Assembly: GCA_964453575.1 (NCBI GenBank)
Contig: CAYVRW010000060.1
Coordinates: forward strand, 1 to 14,619
Reading direction: 5' to 3'
DNA: 14,619 nucleotides
DNA from: JABDBK01 sp964453575
Lineage (GTDB): Bacteria; Pseudomonadota; Gammaproteobacteria; DSM-16500
Shown piece after piece: positions 1-6,781 of the stretch (its first letter is position 1; every line of letters starts with the position of its first letter). Position numbers and translations under genes: made by a program. Below the pieces are notes generated by a model. That model saw only the letters and a program-made list of their open reading frames with translations, was not told the origin of the DNA and did not search any database.

Positions 1-2
1 AA

Positions 3-848
3 ATGACTTTTACTTTCGTCAATGAAACCTATGAACCTATGCGTGCCAATCAAAAAATTTCTTATCTGATGATAGCATTTGCGATCACACCCGGACTAGC
101 CGTTATGATAGGCGGATTTCTCAGCAGCCATTTTAACTGGACAAGTACCTTTTATGCAGGTGCAATTTACGGTGTGATTTTGTTATTATTAACAACAATT
201 TTACCGGAAACAAAAAAAGATTTAGATTATCACGCACTTACTTTTCGTCAATTAGCAAATGGATATCTTACTCAATTTAAAAATTTTCAGTTAATTAAAA
301 GTAGTATACTCATGGCTTGCGCTACCAGTTTCACCTATATTTTTGCAGCACTAGCTCCTTTTGTTGCAATCAATCTTATGCATATGAGTGAATCTGCATA
401 TGGAACGGCTAACCTTTTACCTCTCGCAGGCCTCATAGCGGGTTCATTTTTAGCTGCCCAATTAATAAAAAAATATCAGCCAATTTTGATTATTAAGACA
501 GGCATTGTCATTACTCTTGCCGCGAGCACCATGATGTTGATCGCTTTATTCATAAAATCATCACCGTTAGCATTATTTGTTCCCATGATATTTTGTCAAT
601 TGGGATTGACTTTAATATTTGCTAATGCCTCTGCCATGGCCATGAAAAATGTATCAGATAAAGCTTATGCTTCATCTGTCATGAATTTTATTAGTATCGG
701 ATTTGTAGCGATAGTTGTTTTAAACAGTGGACTGCTTCCATTGAGTTATTTTATTTTACCAACAATTTATATAGGTATTGTGTTGCTTATGTGGGTTATA
801 AGCAAATATCTCGAAGGAAATTCGCTTCACCCCAATGAATCATATTGA
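3..848 (+). CDS. MFS drug-exporter-like protein, C-terminal part (5' end outside window)
   Basis: This is the C-terminal part of a 12-helix major facilitator transporter that probably exports small molecules across the inner membrane by proton antiport. The frame is open to the window edge, so the ATG at 3 is probably internal and the first helices are missing. About eight hydrophobic segments are visible, matching TM5-TM12: roughly residues 22-42, 50-68, 98-123, 135-155, 163-186, 190-212, 222-245 and 248-270. The loop after the second visible helix ends in LPET, typical after TM6 of Bcr/CflA-type (DHA1) transporters, and the opening stretch resembles the TM4-TM5 part of that family. The substrate cannot be inferred. 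The stop codon lies inside a small hairpin. The MFS assignment is firm, the Bcr/CflA subfamily fairly likely. Confidence 0.85.
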   Translation: MTFTFVNETYEPMRANQKISYLMIAFAITPGLAVMIGGFLSSHFNWTSTFYAGAIYGVILLLLTTILPETKKDLDYHALTFRQLANGYLTQFKNFQLIKSSILMACATSFTYIFAALAPFVAINLMHMSESAYGTANLLPLAGLIAGSFLAAQLIKKYQPILIIKTGIVITLAASTMMLIALFIKSSPLALFVPMIFCQLGLTLIFANASAMAMKNVSDKAYASSVMNFISIGFVAIVVLNSGLLPLSYFILPTIYIGIVLLMWVISKYLEGNSLHPNESY

Positions 849-856
849 AGTGAAGC
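824..856 (+). terminator. Hairpin over the stop codon of the MFS gene
   Basis: GCTTCAC at 824-830 pairs with GTGAAGC at 850-856, and CAAT 833-836 pairs with ATTG 844-847 across a 2x2 internal loop. No T-run follows, so it is at best a weak or Rho-assisted terminator, or an mRNA 3'-end stabiliser. It lies between convergent genes. Confidence 0.35.
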
Positions 857-872
857 ACTATACCCATTACAA

Positions 873-1160
873 CTAACTTATACGATTTGTAGCTTTAGCA
901 TTTTCATGCATAGGTATCACATTTTGATCACGAAACATTAGCTGATTATGATCAAAATTTTGATCATTTGGATTATGAAAAAAATCTCGATATTTTTTAA
1001 CAGCAAGACTTTGTTCGATATGTTCATGATGAATGTCACCATCTTTCATTATCAACTGTAGATTAAGCATTTTTGTATTAAAAGCATTTTTTGTTTCTGT
1101 AAAAAAACTTCCTAGAATTCTTATTGTTTGAATACGACTAAATTGAGTAAACCTAAACAT
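873..1160 (-). CDS. Small hypothetical protein (95 aa)
   Basis: I do not recognise a family. The product is a 95-residue soluble protein with no signal peptide or membrane helix. The N-terminal half is basic and partly hydrophobic, around residues 1-40. The C-terminal half is polar and rich in His, Asn and Asp, for example HHEHIEQ and NPNDQNFDHNQ. A GGAG-type ribosome binding site lies about 11 bases upstream of the ATG, supporting real translation. It converges on the MFS gene and has about 240 non-coding bases upstream. It could be a lineage-specific small protein; a spurious ORF cannot be excluded. Confidence 0.5.
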   Translation of the reverse strand: MFRFTQFSRIQTIRILGSFFTETKNAFNTKMLNLQLIMKDGDIHHEHIEQSLAVKKYRDFFHNPNDQNFDHNQLMFRDQNVIPMHENAKATNRIS

Positions 1161-1313
1161 AATCAGACACTCTCCAATTTATTTCATTATTTTAATTTCA
1201 CACATTTTTTTAAACACTATATGACTCATATTCTAAAGATTGACTGCAAAAAAAGCAACAACAACCATCAAATAGCTTTCAAATCATAAAAAATATGATA
1301 TGTTGATAATTAT

Positions 1314-1336
1314 GTGCTGACGGATCACGCACTTTT
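1314..1336 (+). terminator. Terminator-like hairpin with T4 tail in the 1161-1401 intergenic stretch
   Basis: GTGC 1314-1317 pairs with GCAC 1329-1332 and TGA 1318-1320 pairs with TCA 1325-1327, with one bulged C at 1328, a CGGA loop and TTTT at 1333-1336. It could end a short untranslated transcript or act as a leader structure for the membrane gene at 1402. No convincing promoter was found for a small RNA here. Confidence 0.35.
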
Positions 1337-1339
1337 ATG

Positions 1340-1388
1340 TTGTAGGGATAACAACTGGCAATTATTTGACTTTTGTAAGTATAACAAC
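1340..1388 (+). promoter_or_regulatory. Two operator-like repeats upstream of the 85-aa membrane gene
   Basis: Two direct copies of a 16-base motif, TTGTAGGGATAACAAC (1340-1355) and TTGTAAGTATAACAAC (1373-1388), match at 14 of 16 positions. Their starts are 33 bases apart, about three helical turns. Each copy is itself an inverted repeat (TTGT...ACAA), as expected for a dimeric repressor site. The second copy abuts the ribosome binding site of the gene at 1402. Binding by a regulator is inference; RNA hairpins in the leader are an alternative. Confidence 0.35.
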
Positions 1389-1401
1389 AAGGGGAAGAAT
1401 A

Positions 1402-1659
1402 ATGATTGATTGGGTATCCATCGTAGGTTACGTTGCAGCATTGTTTGTGGTTTCAACTTTTTGTATGAAAACTATGATTCCATTACGGTGTTTCGCAATT
1501 GCAAGTAATTGTTGTTTTATTATCTATGCTTATTTTACATTTCCTATTTTATACCCAGTTTTGATGCTTCATGGGTTTTTATTGCCTTTAAATTGTCATC
1601 GTTTAATGTGTTTACTTAGAGATAATTCTCATAAAAAACATCTGCAAGTAAAACATTAA
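1402..1659 (+). CDS. Small three-helix inner-membrane protein (85 aa)
   Basis: This is a short integral membrane protein with three hydrophobic segments at about residues 5-21, 30-46 and 48-64 and a short basic, cytosolic-looking tail. The pattern GYVAALFVVSTFCMKTMIPL, then FAIASN and LHGFLLPLN, resembles a family of small bacterial membrane domains that occur alone or before a cyclic-nucleotide-binding domain. I recall this from similar proteins and cannot verify it; no such domain follows here. The start at 1402 is chosen because an AGGGGAAG ribosome binding site at about 1389-1396 is correctly spaced for it, whereas the open frame back to TTG at 1366 has none. The gene converges on the cupin-like gene with a hairpin repeat in between. 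Function unknown. Confidence 0.75.
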   Translation: MIDWVSIVGYVAALFVVSTFCMKTMIPLRCFAIASNCCFIIYAYFTFPILYPVLMLHGFLLPLNCHRLMCLLRDNSHKKHLQVKH

Positions 1660-1669
1660 AGCTATAAAA

Positions 1670-1714
1670 GCGCTCCTACATCACTTTCTGCGAAGAAGGT
1701 TATGTAGGACGCGT
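1670..1714. repeat. Hairpin repeat (REP-like) between convergent genes
   Basis: TCCTACAT (1674-1681) pairs with ATGTAGGA (1702-1709). The stem continues as CGC/GCG around a bulged C, and a second small stem forms in the middle. The right arm is read as the last codons and stop of the cupin-like gene on the minus strand. No T-run follows on either strand, so it looks more like a REP-type element or processing site than a classical terminator. Confidence 0.45.
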
Positions 1715-2125
1715 AGTGGGTTTAGATTCTTTACAATATCCTAATTCAGCACAAAAAGAACAAAGCTGTTTTTTTTGCGAATACCAGCCTATAGTTAAAC
1801 AAGGTATCTTAATGCCAAAAATACGTTTTAATTTAACTTTATGCTTTTGAAAATATTGTTTCTTATTACGACTTAAAAAACCATAACTTTTAACTGCTAA
1901 ATCTTTGTTATCTGTTTCAACATATTCGTCGTAGCCGCCAAAAAGTATTAAGGAAGTAAAATTCCAAGGATGGGAATGAGGCTCATCTTTATCATCATCT
2001 AGAAAAAGATGCACTTTAAGAGATCCTTTTTTAAAATAAACAGACATTCTTTTTATAAATGAATTTCCGCCTGAACGAATGGTTTTAAATCGTATTTTCG
2101 TTTGTAACTTAGAAAAATTTTCCAT
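1700..2125 (-). CDS. Cupin-like small protein (141 aa)
   Basis: This is probably a small single-domain cupin. The segment PHSHPWNF at residues 49-56 followed by LILFGGYDE at 59-67 matches the first cupin motif of a family whose members read roughly H-x-HPW-x-F-x-S-x-x-L-x-GGY. His50 and His52 would be metal ligands. A later His95, in QKHKVKL, fits the third ligand of the second motif. The C-terminal part, with GWYSQKKQ then CSFC, has diverged from the usual end of the family. The reaction is unknown. A GGGAAG ribosome binding site precedes the ATG. The gene follows the 654-residue gene after 23 bases and is probably the third gene of one transcript. Its last seven residues are encoded by the arm of a hairpin repeat, so the tail may be acquired. 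Confidence 0.65.
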   Translation of the reverse strand: MENFSKLQTKIRFKTIRSGGNSFIKRMSVYFKKGSLKVHLFLDDDKDEPHSHPWNFTSLILFGGYDEYVETDNKDLAVKSYGFLSRNKKQYFQKHKVKLKRIFGIKIPCLTIGWYSQKKQLCSFCAELGYCKESKPTTRPT

Positions 2126-2148
2126 AATTCACTTCCCTGTGATGTTTA

Positions 2149-4113
2149 TTATGCCGGTTGCGGTCGGGTCTCTGATAATGTATTCACTTCATTTAATTCA
2201 TGAAGCAACAACGCTGACTGGGGTGATAAATATGCTTCTTTAACAATTGCTTCAGACGTTGGCATCCCTTTACTTGTTTCAAACGTTTTACTAGCTTGTG
2301 CAAAAAAAATAAATTCTTTATTTCTCAATTGAATTTGATTAAAAAGTTTGATGGGTGTTTTATCTTTATCAATGTTTTTTTCCTCCAAAAGTACTTCATC
2401 GGTAGCTTCGATTTTGTCTTTAGGTACTGTTTTTACATCTTTAGAAACAGGTTTGGCATCTTTTTTCATCACTGCATTGGCAGATAATTTTTTACTTTCT
2501 GCCTCTAGCTCATTAGTACGACCTTTTAATAATTTTAAAATAGTCGCCTGGGCACCTAATTCATTCATTTCAGTAAGCGAAACATTGTCATAGGGATGAA
2601 GTTGGTAATCTTCAATAAGAGCTTTATTTTTGGCTATGACATATTGTTTCTGTTTAGTTAAATATAACAAACGACTGCGCAAAGATGCCATGAACTCAGC
2701 GTGAATAGTATAACCATAGTAATTGGCTCTATATTCAAGTTGGCTCATAACAAATGATTTCATTCCTCTATTAACATCAATAGCATTAACCAAATATTTT
2801 TGATATTTATCGAGATGATTACGGTCCATGCAAATATCATCATAATATTTTTTTATATACTCTTGCATGTCTTGGTTTATGATGTAAGGTATATCAATTA
2901 ATGCATAATTTTTATAAATCAAAAACTGTTCTAATTTTTTTATTTGTTCATCTATTTCAGCTATCGTACTTTGGCGATAAGTTAACCTAGATTTATAATA
3001 AATATGTTTTTGTTTGAGATATTCCGTTGGAATTCGCAATTCATGCATAATTTGATTATGACGATTGATAATCAAATTTACTTTATTTAATAATGTTCCT
3101 TCTTTTAACCTAAGTTCTAACTCAAATTGATCGGCAATGCATGTTAATTTTTCAAGCCTATCATTTAATGTACTTAACTGTTTTTTTATTTCATCAGTAA
3201 AAGGTGTGGATTTTTCAGCAATAATAGCTTGATAATCAAACTCGCTTAACGAAGAATAAACTCTGCGTAGATTGCTATAAAAGGCTGGCCAATAATACAC
3301 GCTGCCATATAAAAAGCTGGATTGCTGATACTCTTCGTGATCATCAAGAACTTTTTTTACACCAATAATACCGTTTAATAATAATTTTGCGTTTTTAATG
3401 ATGTCCGTATCTATTTTGTTTTCTGGATAATAATCGATAGTCGAAGATTTTTTTTCATCACCAGCAAAGTGTACGTCATATTTTTCTTTATAAATGTTTC
3501 TTAATTGTTGATCACTTTTTTTAATTAGGGTGGTAACAAAATCTTCTCCTTGATCTTCTTTTTTTTCAGGTATGGGTTCTGGTAATTTTAATTGTTTTCT
3601 TCGTACATAATTTTCTTGATACTGCTCCAAAGTTATCACTTGTGCTATCATGAAATCAGATACTTTATCTAAATTTTCTTCTGTGCATAATCGGCTTAAT
3701 TCTTGCATTTTAGTTATGATTTTCGGTAAAACCACGGTAAGACTTATATCTTTCAAATAACTTAAATAAGTAGTGACTATACTATTGGTAGATAGATAAA
3801 CTTTCAAATTTTCGTAGAAATACGAAAGATCATGCATGATCATGATTTTATAACCCAATGACGCACCCAATAATCCATATTGGGTCGTCATTTTTTCTGC
3901 CATCCTTTCTATAGCAGATAGCATATTTACGAACGCCTTTAAATCACGTATCGTAGGTAAATCATCTTCTAAGATTCGATAAATTCCGGATTGATCTTCT
4001 TCTAATGATGCTACTAATTCATTCCATGCTGATGGCTCTATCACTTCCTCTACCATATGCATGATAATTTTTTTCAACTCTTGAACTTTTTCATATATTA
4101 ATTTTATTGTCAT
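2149..4113 (-). CDS. Large helical coiled-coil protein of unknown family (654 aa)
   Basis: I do not recognise this protein. It is almost wholly polar and helical, with no signal peptide and no clear membrane segment. Charged linkers lie at about residues 172-192 (rich in Pro, Glu, Lys) and 548-585 (many Lys, Asp, Pro). Long heptad-like stretches occur at about 300-400 and 480-545, so coiled-coil packing is likely. The C-terminus carries several Glu residues and ends in RPQPA. In Legionellales this architecture (large, helical, no catalytic motif, Glu-containing tail) is common among type IV secretion substrates, but that is inference only. The ribosome binding site is weak and A-rich. The gene sits 23 bases after a secreted protease inhibitor and 23 bases before a cupin-like gene, so it is probably co-transcribed with both. 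A structural cytosolic protein is the main alternative. Confidence 0.8.
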   Translation of the reverse strand: MTIKLIYEKVQELKKIIMHMVEEVIEPSAWNELVASLEEDQSGIYRILEDDLPTIRDLKAFVNMLSAIERMAEKMTTQYGLLGASLGYKIMIMHDLSYFYENLKVYLSTNSIVTTYLSYLKDISLTVVLPKIITKMQELSRLCTEENLDKVSDFMIAQVITLEQYQENYVRRKQLKLPEPIPEKKEDQGEDFVTTLIKKSDQQLRNIYKEKYDVHFAGDEKKSSTIDYYPENKIDTDIIKNAKLLLNGIIGVKKVLDDHEEYQQSSFLYGSVYYWPAFYSNLRRVYSSLSEFDYQAIIAEKSTPFTDEIKKQLSTLNDRLEKLTCIADQFELELRLKEGTLLNKVNLIINRHNQIMHELRIPTEYLKQKHIYYKSRLTYRQSTIAEIDEQIKKLEQFLIYKNYALIDIPYIINQDMQEYIKKYYDDICMDRNHLDKYQKYLVNAIDVNRGMKSFVMSQLEYRANYYGYTIHAEFMASLRSRLLYLTKQKQYVIAKNKALIEDYQLHPYDNVSLTEMNELGAQATILKLLKGRTNELEAESKKLSANAVMKKDAKPVSKDVKTVPKDKIEATDEVLLEEKNIDKDKTPIKLFNQIQLRNKEFIFFAQASKTFETSKGMPTSEAIVKEAYLSPQSALLLHELNEVNTLSETRPQPA

Positions 4114-4136
4114 ATGCTTTTTTCTTATAATTAAAG

Positions 4137-4520
4137 TTAATTAAGTTTTTTAGGTATCACTTCGTATTCTACCGTTTTAAGACTTTTACCATGTTCCCAA
4201 GGTCTCGCATAGCTTAATGATATTTTAGTGGTTTTTGAATTTTTAAAAAAATGAGGACTTGCCTGAAATATCCATTGTTCATTACCTGGCGCACCAATTA
4301 ATGATGTATGCGGAGGTATATAAGTATGACTTTCTAATGATAGCAATTTATGATCGTAGTTCTTTAATGACCACGAATATCCTGTTGTTCGATTTGATTC
4401 TAATTTAATAGTGAACTTTGGCTGATCTTGATGAACATAAATGGTGTTAGTTTTAGCAAACGATGCGCCGCTTAACAACAGTAAAAGCATAATCAAATTA
4501 AATGATAACTTTATTCGCAT
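4137..4520 (-). CDS. Secreted chagasin-family (I42) cysteine-protease inhibitor
   Basis: This exported inhibitor is predicted to block papain-like cysteine proteases by inserting three loops into the active-site cleft. All three loop signatures are visible: NRTTGYSW at residues 43-50 (BC loop), GAPGNEQWIF at 76-85 (DE loop, normally GxGG) and RPW at 106-108 (FG loop). Residues 1-22 form a signal peptide with a leucine-rich core and a cleavage site after SFA. The start at 4520 is preferred over the in-frame ATG at 4544 because AGGAGAAAGG lies just upstream of it and a normal signal peptide results. At 127 residues it fits the family. It leads a three-gene unit and is divergent from the gene at 4616. 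The target could be a self protease in the periplasm or a host or predator protease; the sequence does not decide. Confidence 0.88.
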   Translation of the reverse strand: MRIKLSFNLIMLLLLLSGASFAKTNTIYVHQDQPKFTIKLESNRTTGYSWSLKNYDHKLLSLESHTYIPPHTSLIGAPGNEQWIFQASPHFFKNSKTTKISLSYARPWEHGKSLKTVEYEVIPKKLN

Positions 4521-4560
4521 ATCCTTTCTCCTAATGTCGTTCATTCATTCCCGATAACTA

Positions 4561-4569
4561 TGTTATAAT
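4561..4569 (+). promoter_or_regulatory. Extended -10 promoter for the PF10116 gene
   Basis: TGTTATAAT is a perfect TATAAT at 4564-4569 with the extended TGn element directly upstream. Transcription would begin near 4576, about 40 bases before the ATG at 4616. No good -35 box is seen, which is typical for extended -10 promoters. Confidence 0.55.
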
Positions 4570-4615
4570 GTCAATAACATGAAGTCGATAATATTCTGTA
4601 TATAGGAGTATGACT

Positions 4616-5056
4616 ATGTTTTGGGTTGTTAATTGCAACACATCAACTTGTAAAATTTATGCCTATAAAAAACCCCATCAAATAACACTTTTAAAAGAAA
4701 TCAATCATCCCGAAAACAAACTTAAAGATAGTGAACTTGTCTCAGACAGACCTGGACATTATCAAGCAGGCACTGTCGCTCGTGGAGCTTATTCCCCAGA
4801 GACTGACCCAAAACATGTAAAAATTATAGACTTTTTAAAAGAAGTTGCAAAAGAACTAGACCATGGCAGAAATGAACAAGCCTATCGCAATTTAATCATT
4901 ATTGCATCACCACAAACCAGCGGATTTTTAACGCAACAATTAAATAAACATGTGAACGACTTAATATCAAATCATATTCATAAAGACATGATACATCTTT
5001 CTGATAAAGAATTATTGGACTTTCTCAAGGAAAATGCGCAATATCCAGACTCATAA
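4616..5056 (+). CDS. PF10116-type 'host attachment' protein (eRF1-like fold, 146 aa)
   Basis: This small cytosolic protein fits the family named 'protein required for attachment to host cells', which is related in fold to domain 2 of release factor eRF1. The N-terminal strand FWVVNCNTSTCKIY at residues 2-15 is the usual opening. A variable segment with RPGHYQAGTVARGAYSP follows, then a helix with acidic and basic residues, the strand LIIIASPQTSGFL and a terminal helix. The family name comes from plant-associated bacteria and need not describe the role here. The start is placed at 4616, not the ATG at 4610, because TAGGAG at 4603-4608 abuts 4610 but is seven bases from 4616. It has its own extended -10 promoter. 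Its stop overlaps the stop of the convergent beta-barrel gene by six bases, with no terminator between. Confidence 0.8.
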   Translation: MFWVVNCNTSTCKIYAYKKPHQITLLKEINHPENKLKDSELVSDRPGHYQAGTVARGAYSPETDPKHVKIIDFLKEVAKELDHGRNEQAYRNLIIIASPQTSGFLTQQLNKHVNDLISNHIHKDMIHLSDKELLDFLKENAQYPDS

Positions 5057-5719
5057 CCGCATTGCAATTCTTCCAAACCCAGCATATAGAAATGGAATAA
5101 AACTTTCTGCCGGATTGAGCTCTGAAACACCATCGCCCGCAAGGTATTCAATGCCTAATTCTGCCATCATATGTTCTGTGATGAGATAGGTAAGACCTAC
5201 ACCAAATTTAGGGCTTAATTTCCATCGATTACTTAATAAATCGTCTCTATGTATGCCAGCTGCACCTACACTTGAATAGATCCTAAAATCGGTATTACGC
5301 GGAATCACAATCATGAACTTACCAACCAGTGAGATAGCCTGCGTGTGGGTAACAAATCCTGTTAAATTATTTTCAAAAGTAAATAAACTGGCAGGATCAA
5401 AATAGACTTTTGCGGTAGGATAGTGCATATAAGCCGCTTCAAAGGCAAAGGCATGATTGACTTCATAGCCGCCGTATAAACCCCATAACGTACCGTTTTC
5501 AGAAACTCTAATAGGTGTTGATAGGCCTAAAGCCGCATTATCATCCGGTGGAATCAAATAACCCCAAGTGGTTGCTCCATAGCCGACTGTTACACCCAAA
5601 TATCCCGGAAAACGGTATTTATATTCCACCATGGGTGCAGAATCGCTAAAACGAGACGCATATCCCGTATTCAAGATAAAAACTAAAGACAGTGCGAGTA
5701 ATAGATTTTTGAAATTCAT
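5051..5719 (-). CDS. Outer-membrane beta-barrel protein (222 aa)
   Basis: This is probably a small eight-stranded OmpA/OmpW-like barrel of the outer membrane. Residues 1-21 form a signal peptide with cleavage after GYA. The rest has alternating hydrophobic strands with many aromatic residues and Gly turns: YLGVTVGYGATTWGYL, LWGLYGGYEV, FAFEAAYMHY, QAISLVGKFM, FRIYSSVGAAGIH, KFGVGLTYLI, MMAELGIEYL and FIPFLYAGFGRIAMRL. The pattern AELGIEYLAGD matches the final strands of porin-like OMP_b-brl domains. No second domain is present, so there is no peptidoglycan anchor. No Shine-Dalgarno is visible before the ATG. A hairpin lies in the 5' leader. The ligand or role is unknown; a structural porin or adhesion role is possible. 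Confidence 0.75.
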   Translation of the reverse strand: MNFKNLLLALSLVFILNTGYASRFSDSAPMVEYKYRFPGYLGVTVGYGATTWGYLIPPDDNAALGLSTPIRVSENGTLWGLYGGYEVNHAFAFEAAYMHYPTAKVYFDPASLFTFENNLTGFVTHTQAISLVGKFMIVIPRNTDFRIYSSVGAAGIHRDDLLSNRWKLSPKFGVGLTYLITEHMMAELGIEYLAGDGVSELNPAESFIPFLYAGFGRIAMRL

Positions 5720-5741
5720 GAGTCATTGCTTAATGAAATGA

Positions 5742-5771
5742 TTCAGAGCAACAAATATTTATTGCTCTGAA
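5742..5771 (-). other. Hairpin in the leader of the beta-barrel gene
   Basis: TTCAGAGCAA (5742-5751) pairs exactly with TTGCTCTGAA (5762-5771) around a ten-base AT-rich loop. Read on the minus strand the T-run precedes the stem instead of following it, so it is not a normal terminator for the cysteine-rich gene. It would sit in the untranslated leader of the beta-barrel gene if the two are co-transcribed. Confidence 0.4.
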
Positions 5772-5789
5772 AAAATTTAGCAGAATCCC

Positions 5790-6149
5790 TTACATGCATT
5801 TTTTATAACATGTACCCGTACCTAAACGGTAGCAATCCCAATCTTGCATACATTGTTGAACAGAAACAGGTCTAATCTGAGCGCCTTTAGTGACTGCAAA
5901 TTCACAGGCTTTTTGTTGGGTTCTATAAAATGCAATCATGCGGTCATAAATGGTTTTTACATCTTTACACATACCGGCAGGCAGGCCGCCATCTACTTGG
6001 CAATGACATGAAGCAATGGATGCAAATTTAGCACAAAATGCTGGATTATCAGTGGGAGGTGCCTGTTCGCAAGTAGCCAATGGCTTTGCCGTATTTGCAA
6101 AACAAGAGAAACTCATGAGTAACAATATAAATGCAAATATTTTTTTCAT
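5790..6149 (-). CDS. Exported ten-cysteine small protein (119 aa)
   Basis: I do not recognise a named family. Residues 1-18 are a clear signal peptide (MKK, hydrophobic core, cleavage after CFA), so the product is periplasmic or secreted. The mature part of about 100 residues has ten cysteines, at positions 27, 39, 48, 50, 61, 82, 100, 106, 114 and 118. The even number fits five disulfide bonds and an oxidising compartment. The C-terminal cluster C-x5-C-x7-C-x3-C is compact and knot-like. A good GGGAG ribosome binding site lies five bases before the ATG. It is followed after 70 bases by the beta-barrel gene on the same strand, so both may be transcribed together. The role is unknown; an envelope structural protein, inhibitor or effector-like protein would fit. 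Confidence 0.75.
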   Translation of the reverse strand: MKKIFAFILLLMSFSCFANTAKPLATCEQAPPTDNPAFCAKFASIASCHCQVDGGLPAGMCKDVKTIYDRMIAFYRTQQKACEFAVTKGAQIRPVSVQQCMQDWDCYRLGTGTCYKKCM

Positions 6150-6224
6150 TTCAACTCCCTTTCATTAGGAAATAATCACCGTGGACTTGCATTCTAGCAA
6201 TATGAATTTTTGCTTGCAACAAGG

Positions 6225-6230
6225 TATAAT
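6225..6230 (+). promoter_or_regulatory. Candidate -10 box for the DUF2147 gene
   Basis: TATAAT at 6225-6230 lies about 34 bases before the ATG at 6264. No matching -35 is clear, so this is a candidate only. Confidence 0.4.
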
Positions 6231-6263
6231 AATATTTATCTACGGTTAATAAGGACGTTGATT

Positions 6264-6704
6264 ATGATGATTAAACGATTACTTTTAGCTTTAGTTTGTA
6301 CTTTCTTCATTCACTTCACTTATGCCAGCCCTACTCAAAATCCCGAAGCCTTATGGCGAACCTATGATCTTAAAGGCCAGCCTCGTAGTGTTCTTAAATT
6401 TTATATCACAAATGGTGAACTTAGGGCTGATGTGGTCAGAATACTTCGAGAAAATGGCACTTACTGCGTCAATTGTAAGGGCAACCTAAAAAACAAGCCT
6501 TATCTTGGGATGACTATTATTCACGGCCTTCGCTGGAAGAAAAATAAATGGGTCAATGGCGAGGTGTTAGATACCGACACGGGTAATACTTATAGTTGTA
6601 ATATTACCCTGTCTGATGATGGTGACACCATGTATTTACATGCTTATAAAGGAATTCCTTTGTTTGGGCGTACAGTTCACTGGAGGCGTGAATCAAATGC
6701 GTAG
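6264..6704 (+). CDS. DUF2147-family periplasmic protein (146 aa)
   Basis: This is an exported lipocalin-like beta protein of the DUF2147 family (PF09917), whose members lie in the periplasm or are secreted and have no settled function. Visible family features are ALWRTYD after the signal peptide, RSVLKFY, the short pair CVNC, LGMTIIHGLRW, WVNGEVLDTDTGNTYSC and the terminal LFGRTVHWRR. Residues 1-21 form a signal peptide (MMIKRLLLAL start, cleavage after TYA). The start at 6264 is supported by AAGGA at 6251-6255, eight bases upstream; the open frame back to TTG at 6210 would place about 18 odd residues before the signal peptide. It is divergent from the cysteine-rich gene, and a hairpin repeat follows its stop. 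Confidence 0.87.
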   Translation: MMIKRLLLALVCTFFIHFTYASPTQNPEALWRTYDLKGQPRSVLKFYITNGELRADVVRILRENGTYCVNCKGNLKNKPYLGMTIIHGLRWKKNKWVNGEVLDTDTGNTYSCNITLSDDGDTMYLHAYKGIPLFGRTVHWRRESNA

Positions 6705-6710
6705 CCAACA

Positions 6711-6750
6711 TGGTGGGCACGTCGCTGCACTCCTTTGCCCACCCTACATC
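6711..6750. repeat. REP-like hairpin repeat, copy 1
   Basis: GGTGGGCA at 6712-6719 pairs with TGCCCACC at 6736-6743, and the right side continues into CCTACATC. Read on the minus strand, the right half (GATGTAGGGTGGGCAAAGGA) matches the arm of the perfect palindrome at 8940-8989 with one change over about 20 bases. It fills most of the 77 bases between the DUF2147 and oxygenase genes, which converge here, so it may also act in transcript ending. Confidence 0.6.
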
Positions 6751-6781
6751 TTATACTTTGTAACGGCACCCACCAAATTTC

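Noticed and set aside
2296..2593. Two plus-strand open frames inside the 654-aa gene
   Set aside because: They lie antisense to a long, well-formed coding sequence, have low-complexity composition and no ribosome binding site of note.
5742..5771. Intrinsic terminator between the cysteine-rich and beta-barrel genes
   Set aside because: The stem is good, but the T-run is on the wrong side for minus-strand transcription, so it is listed only as a hairpin.
6102..6149. Lipoprotein signal in the ten-cysteine protein
   Set aside because: Cys16 follows SFS, which does not fit a lipobox; cleavage after CFA at residue 18 is more likely.
6210..6263. N-terminal extension of the DUF2147 protein from TTG
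   Set aside because: It would put 18 residues before a normal signal peptide and overlaps the likely -10 box.
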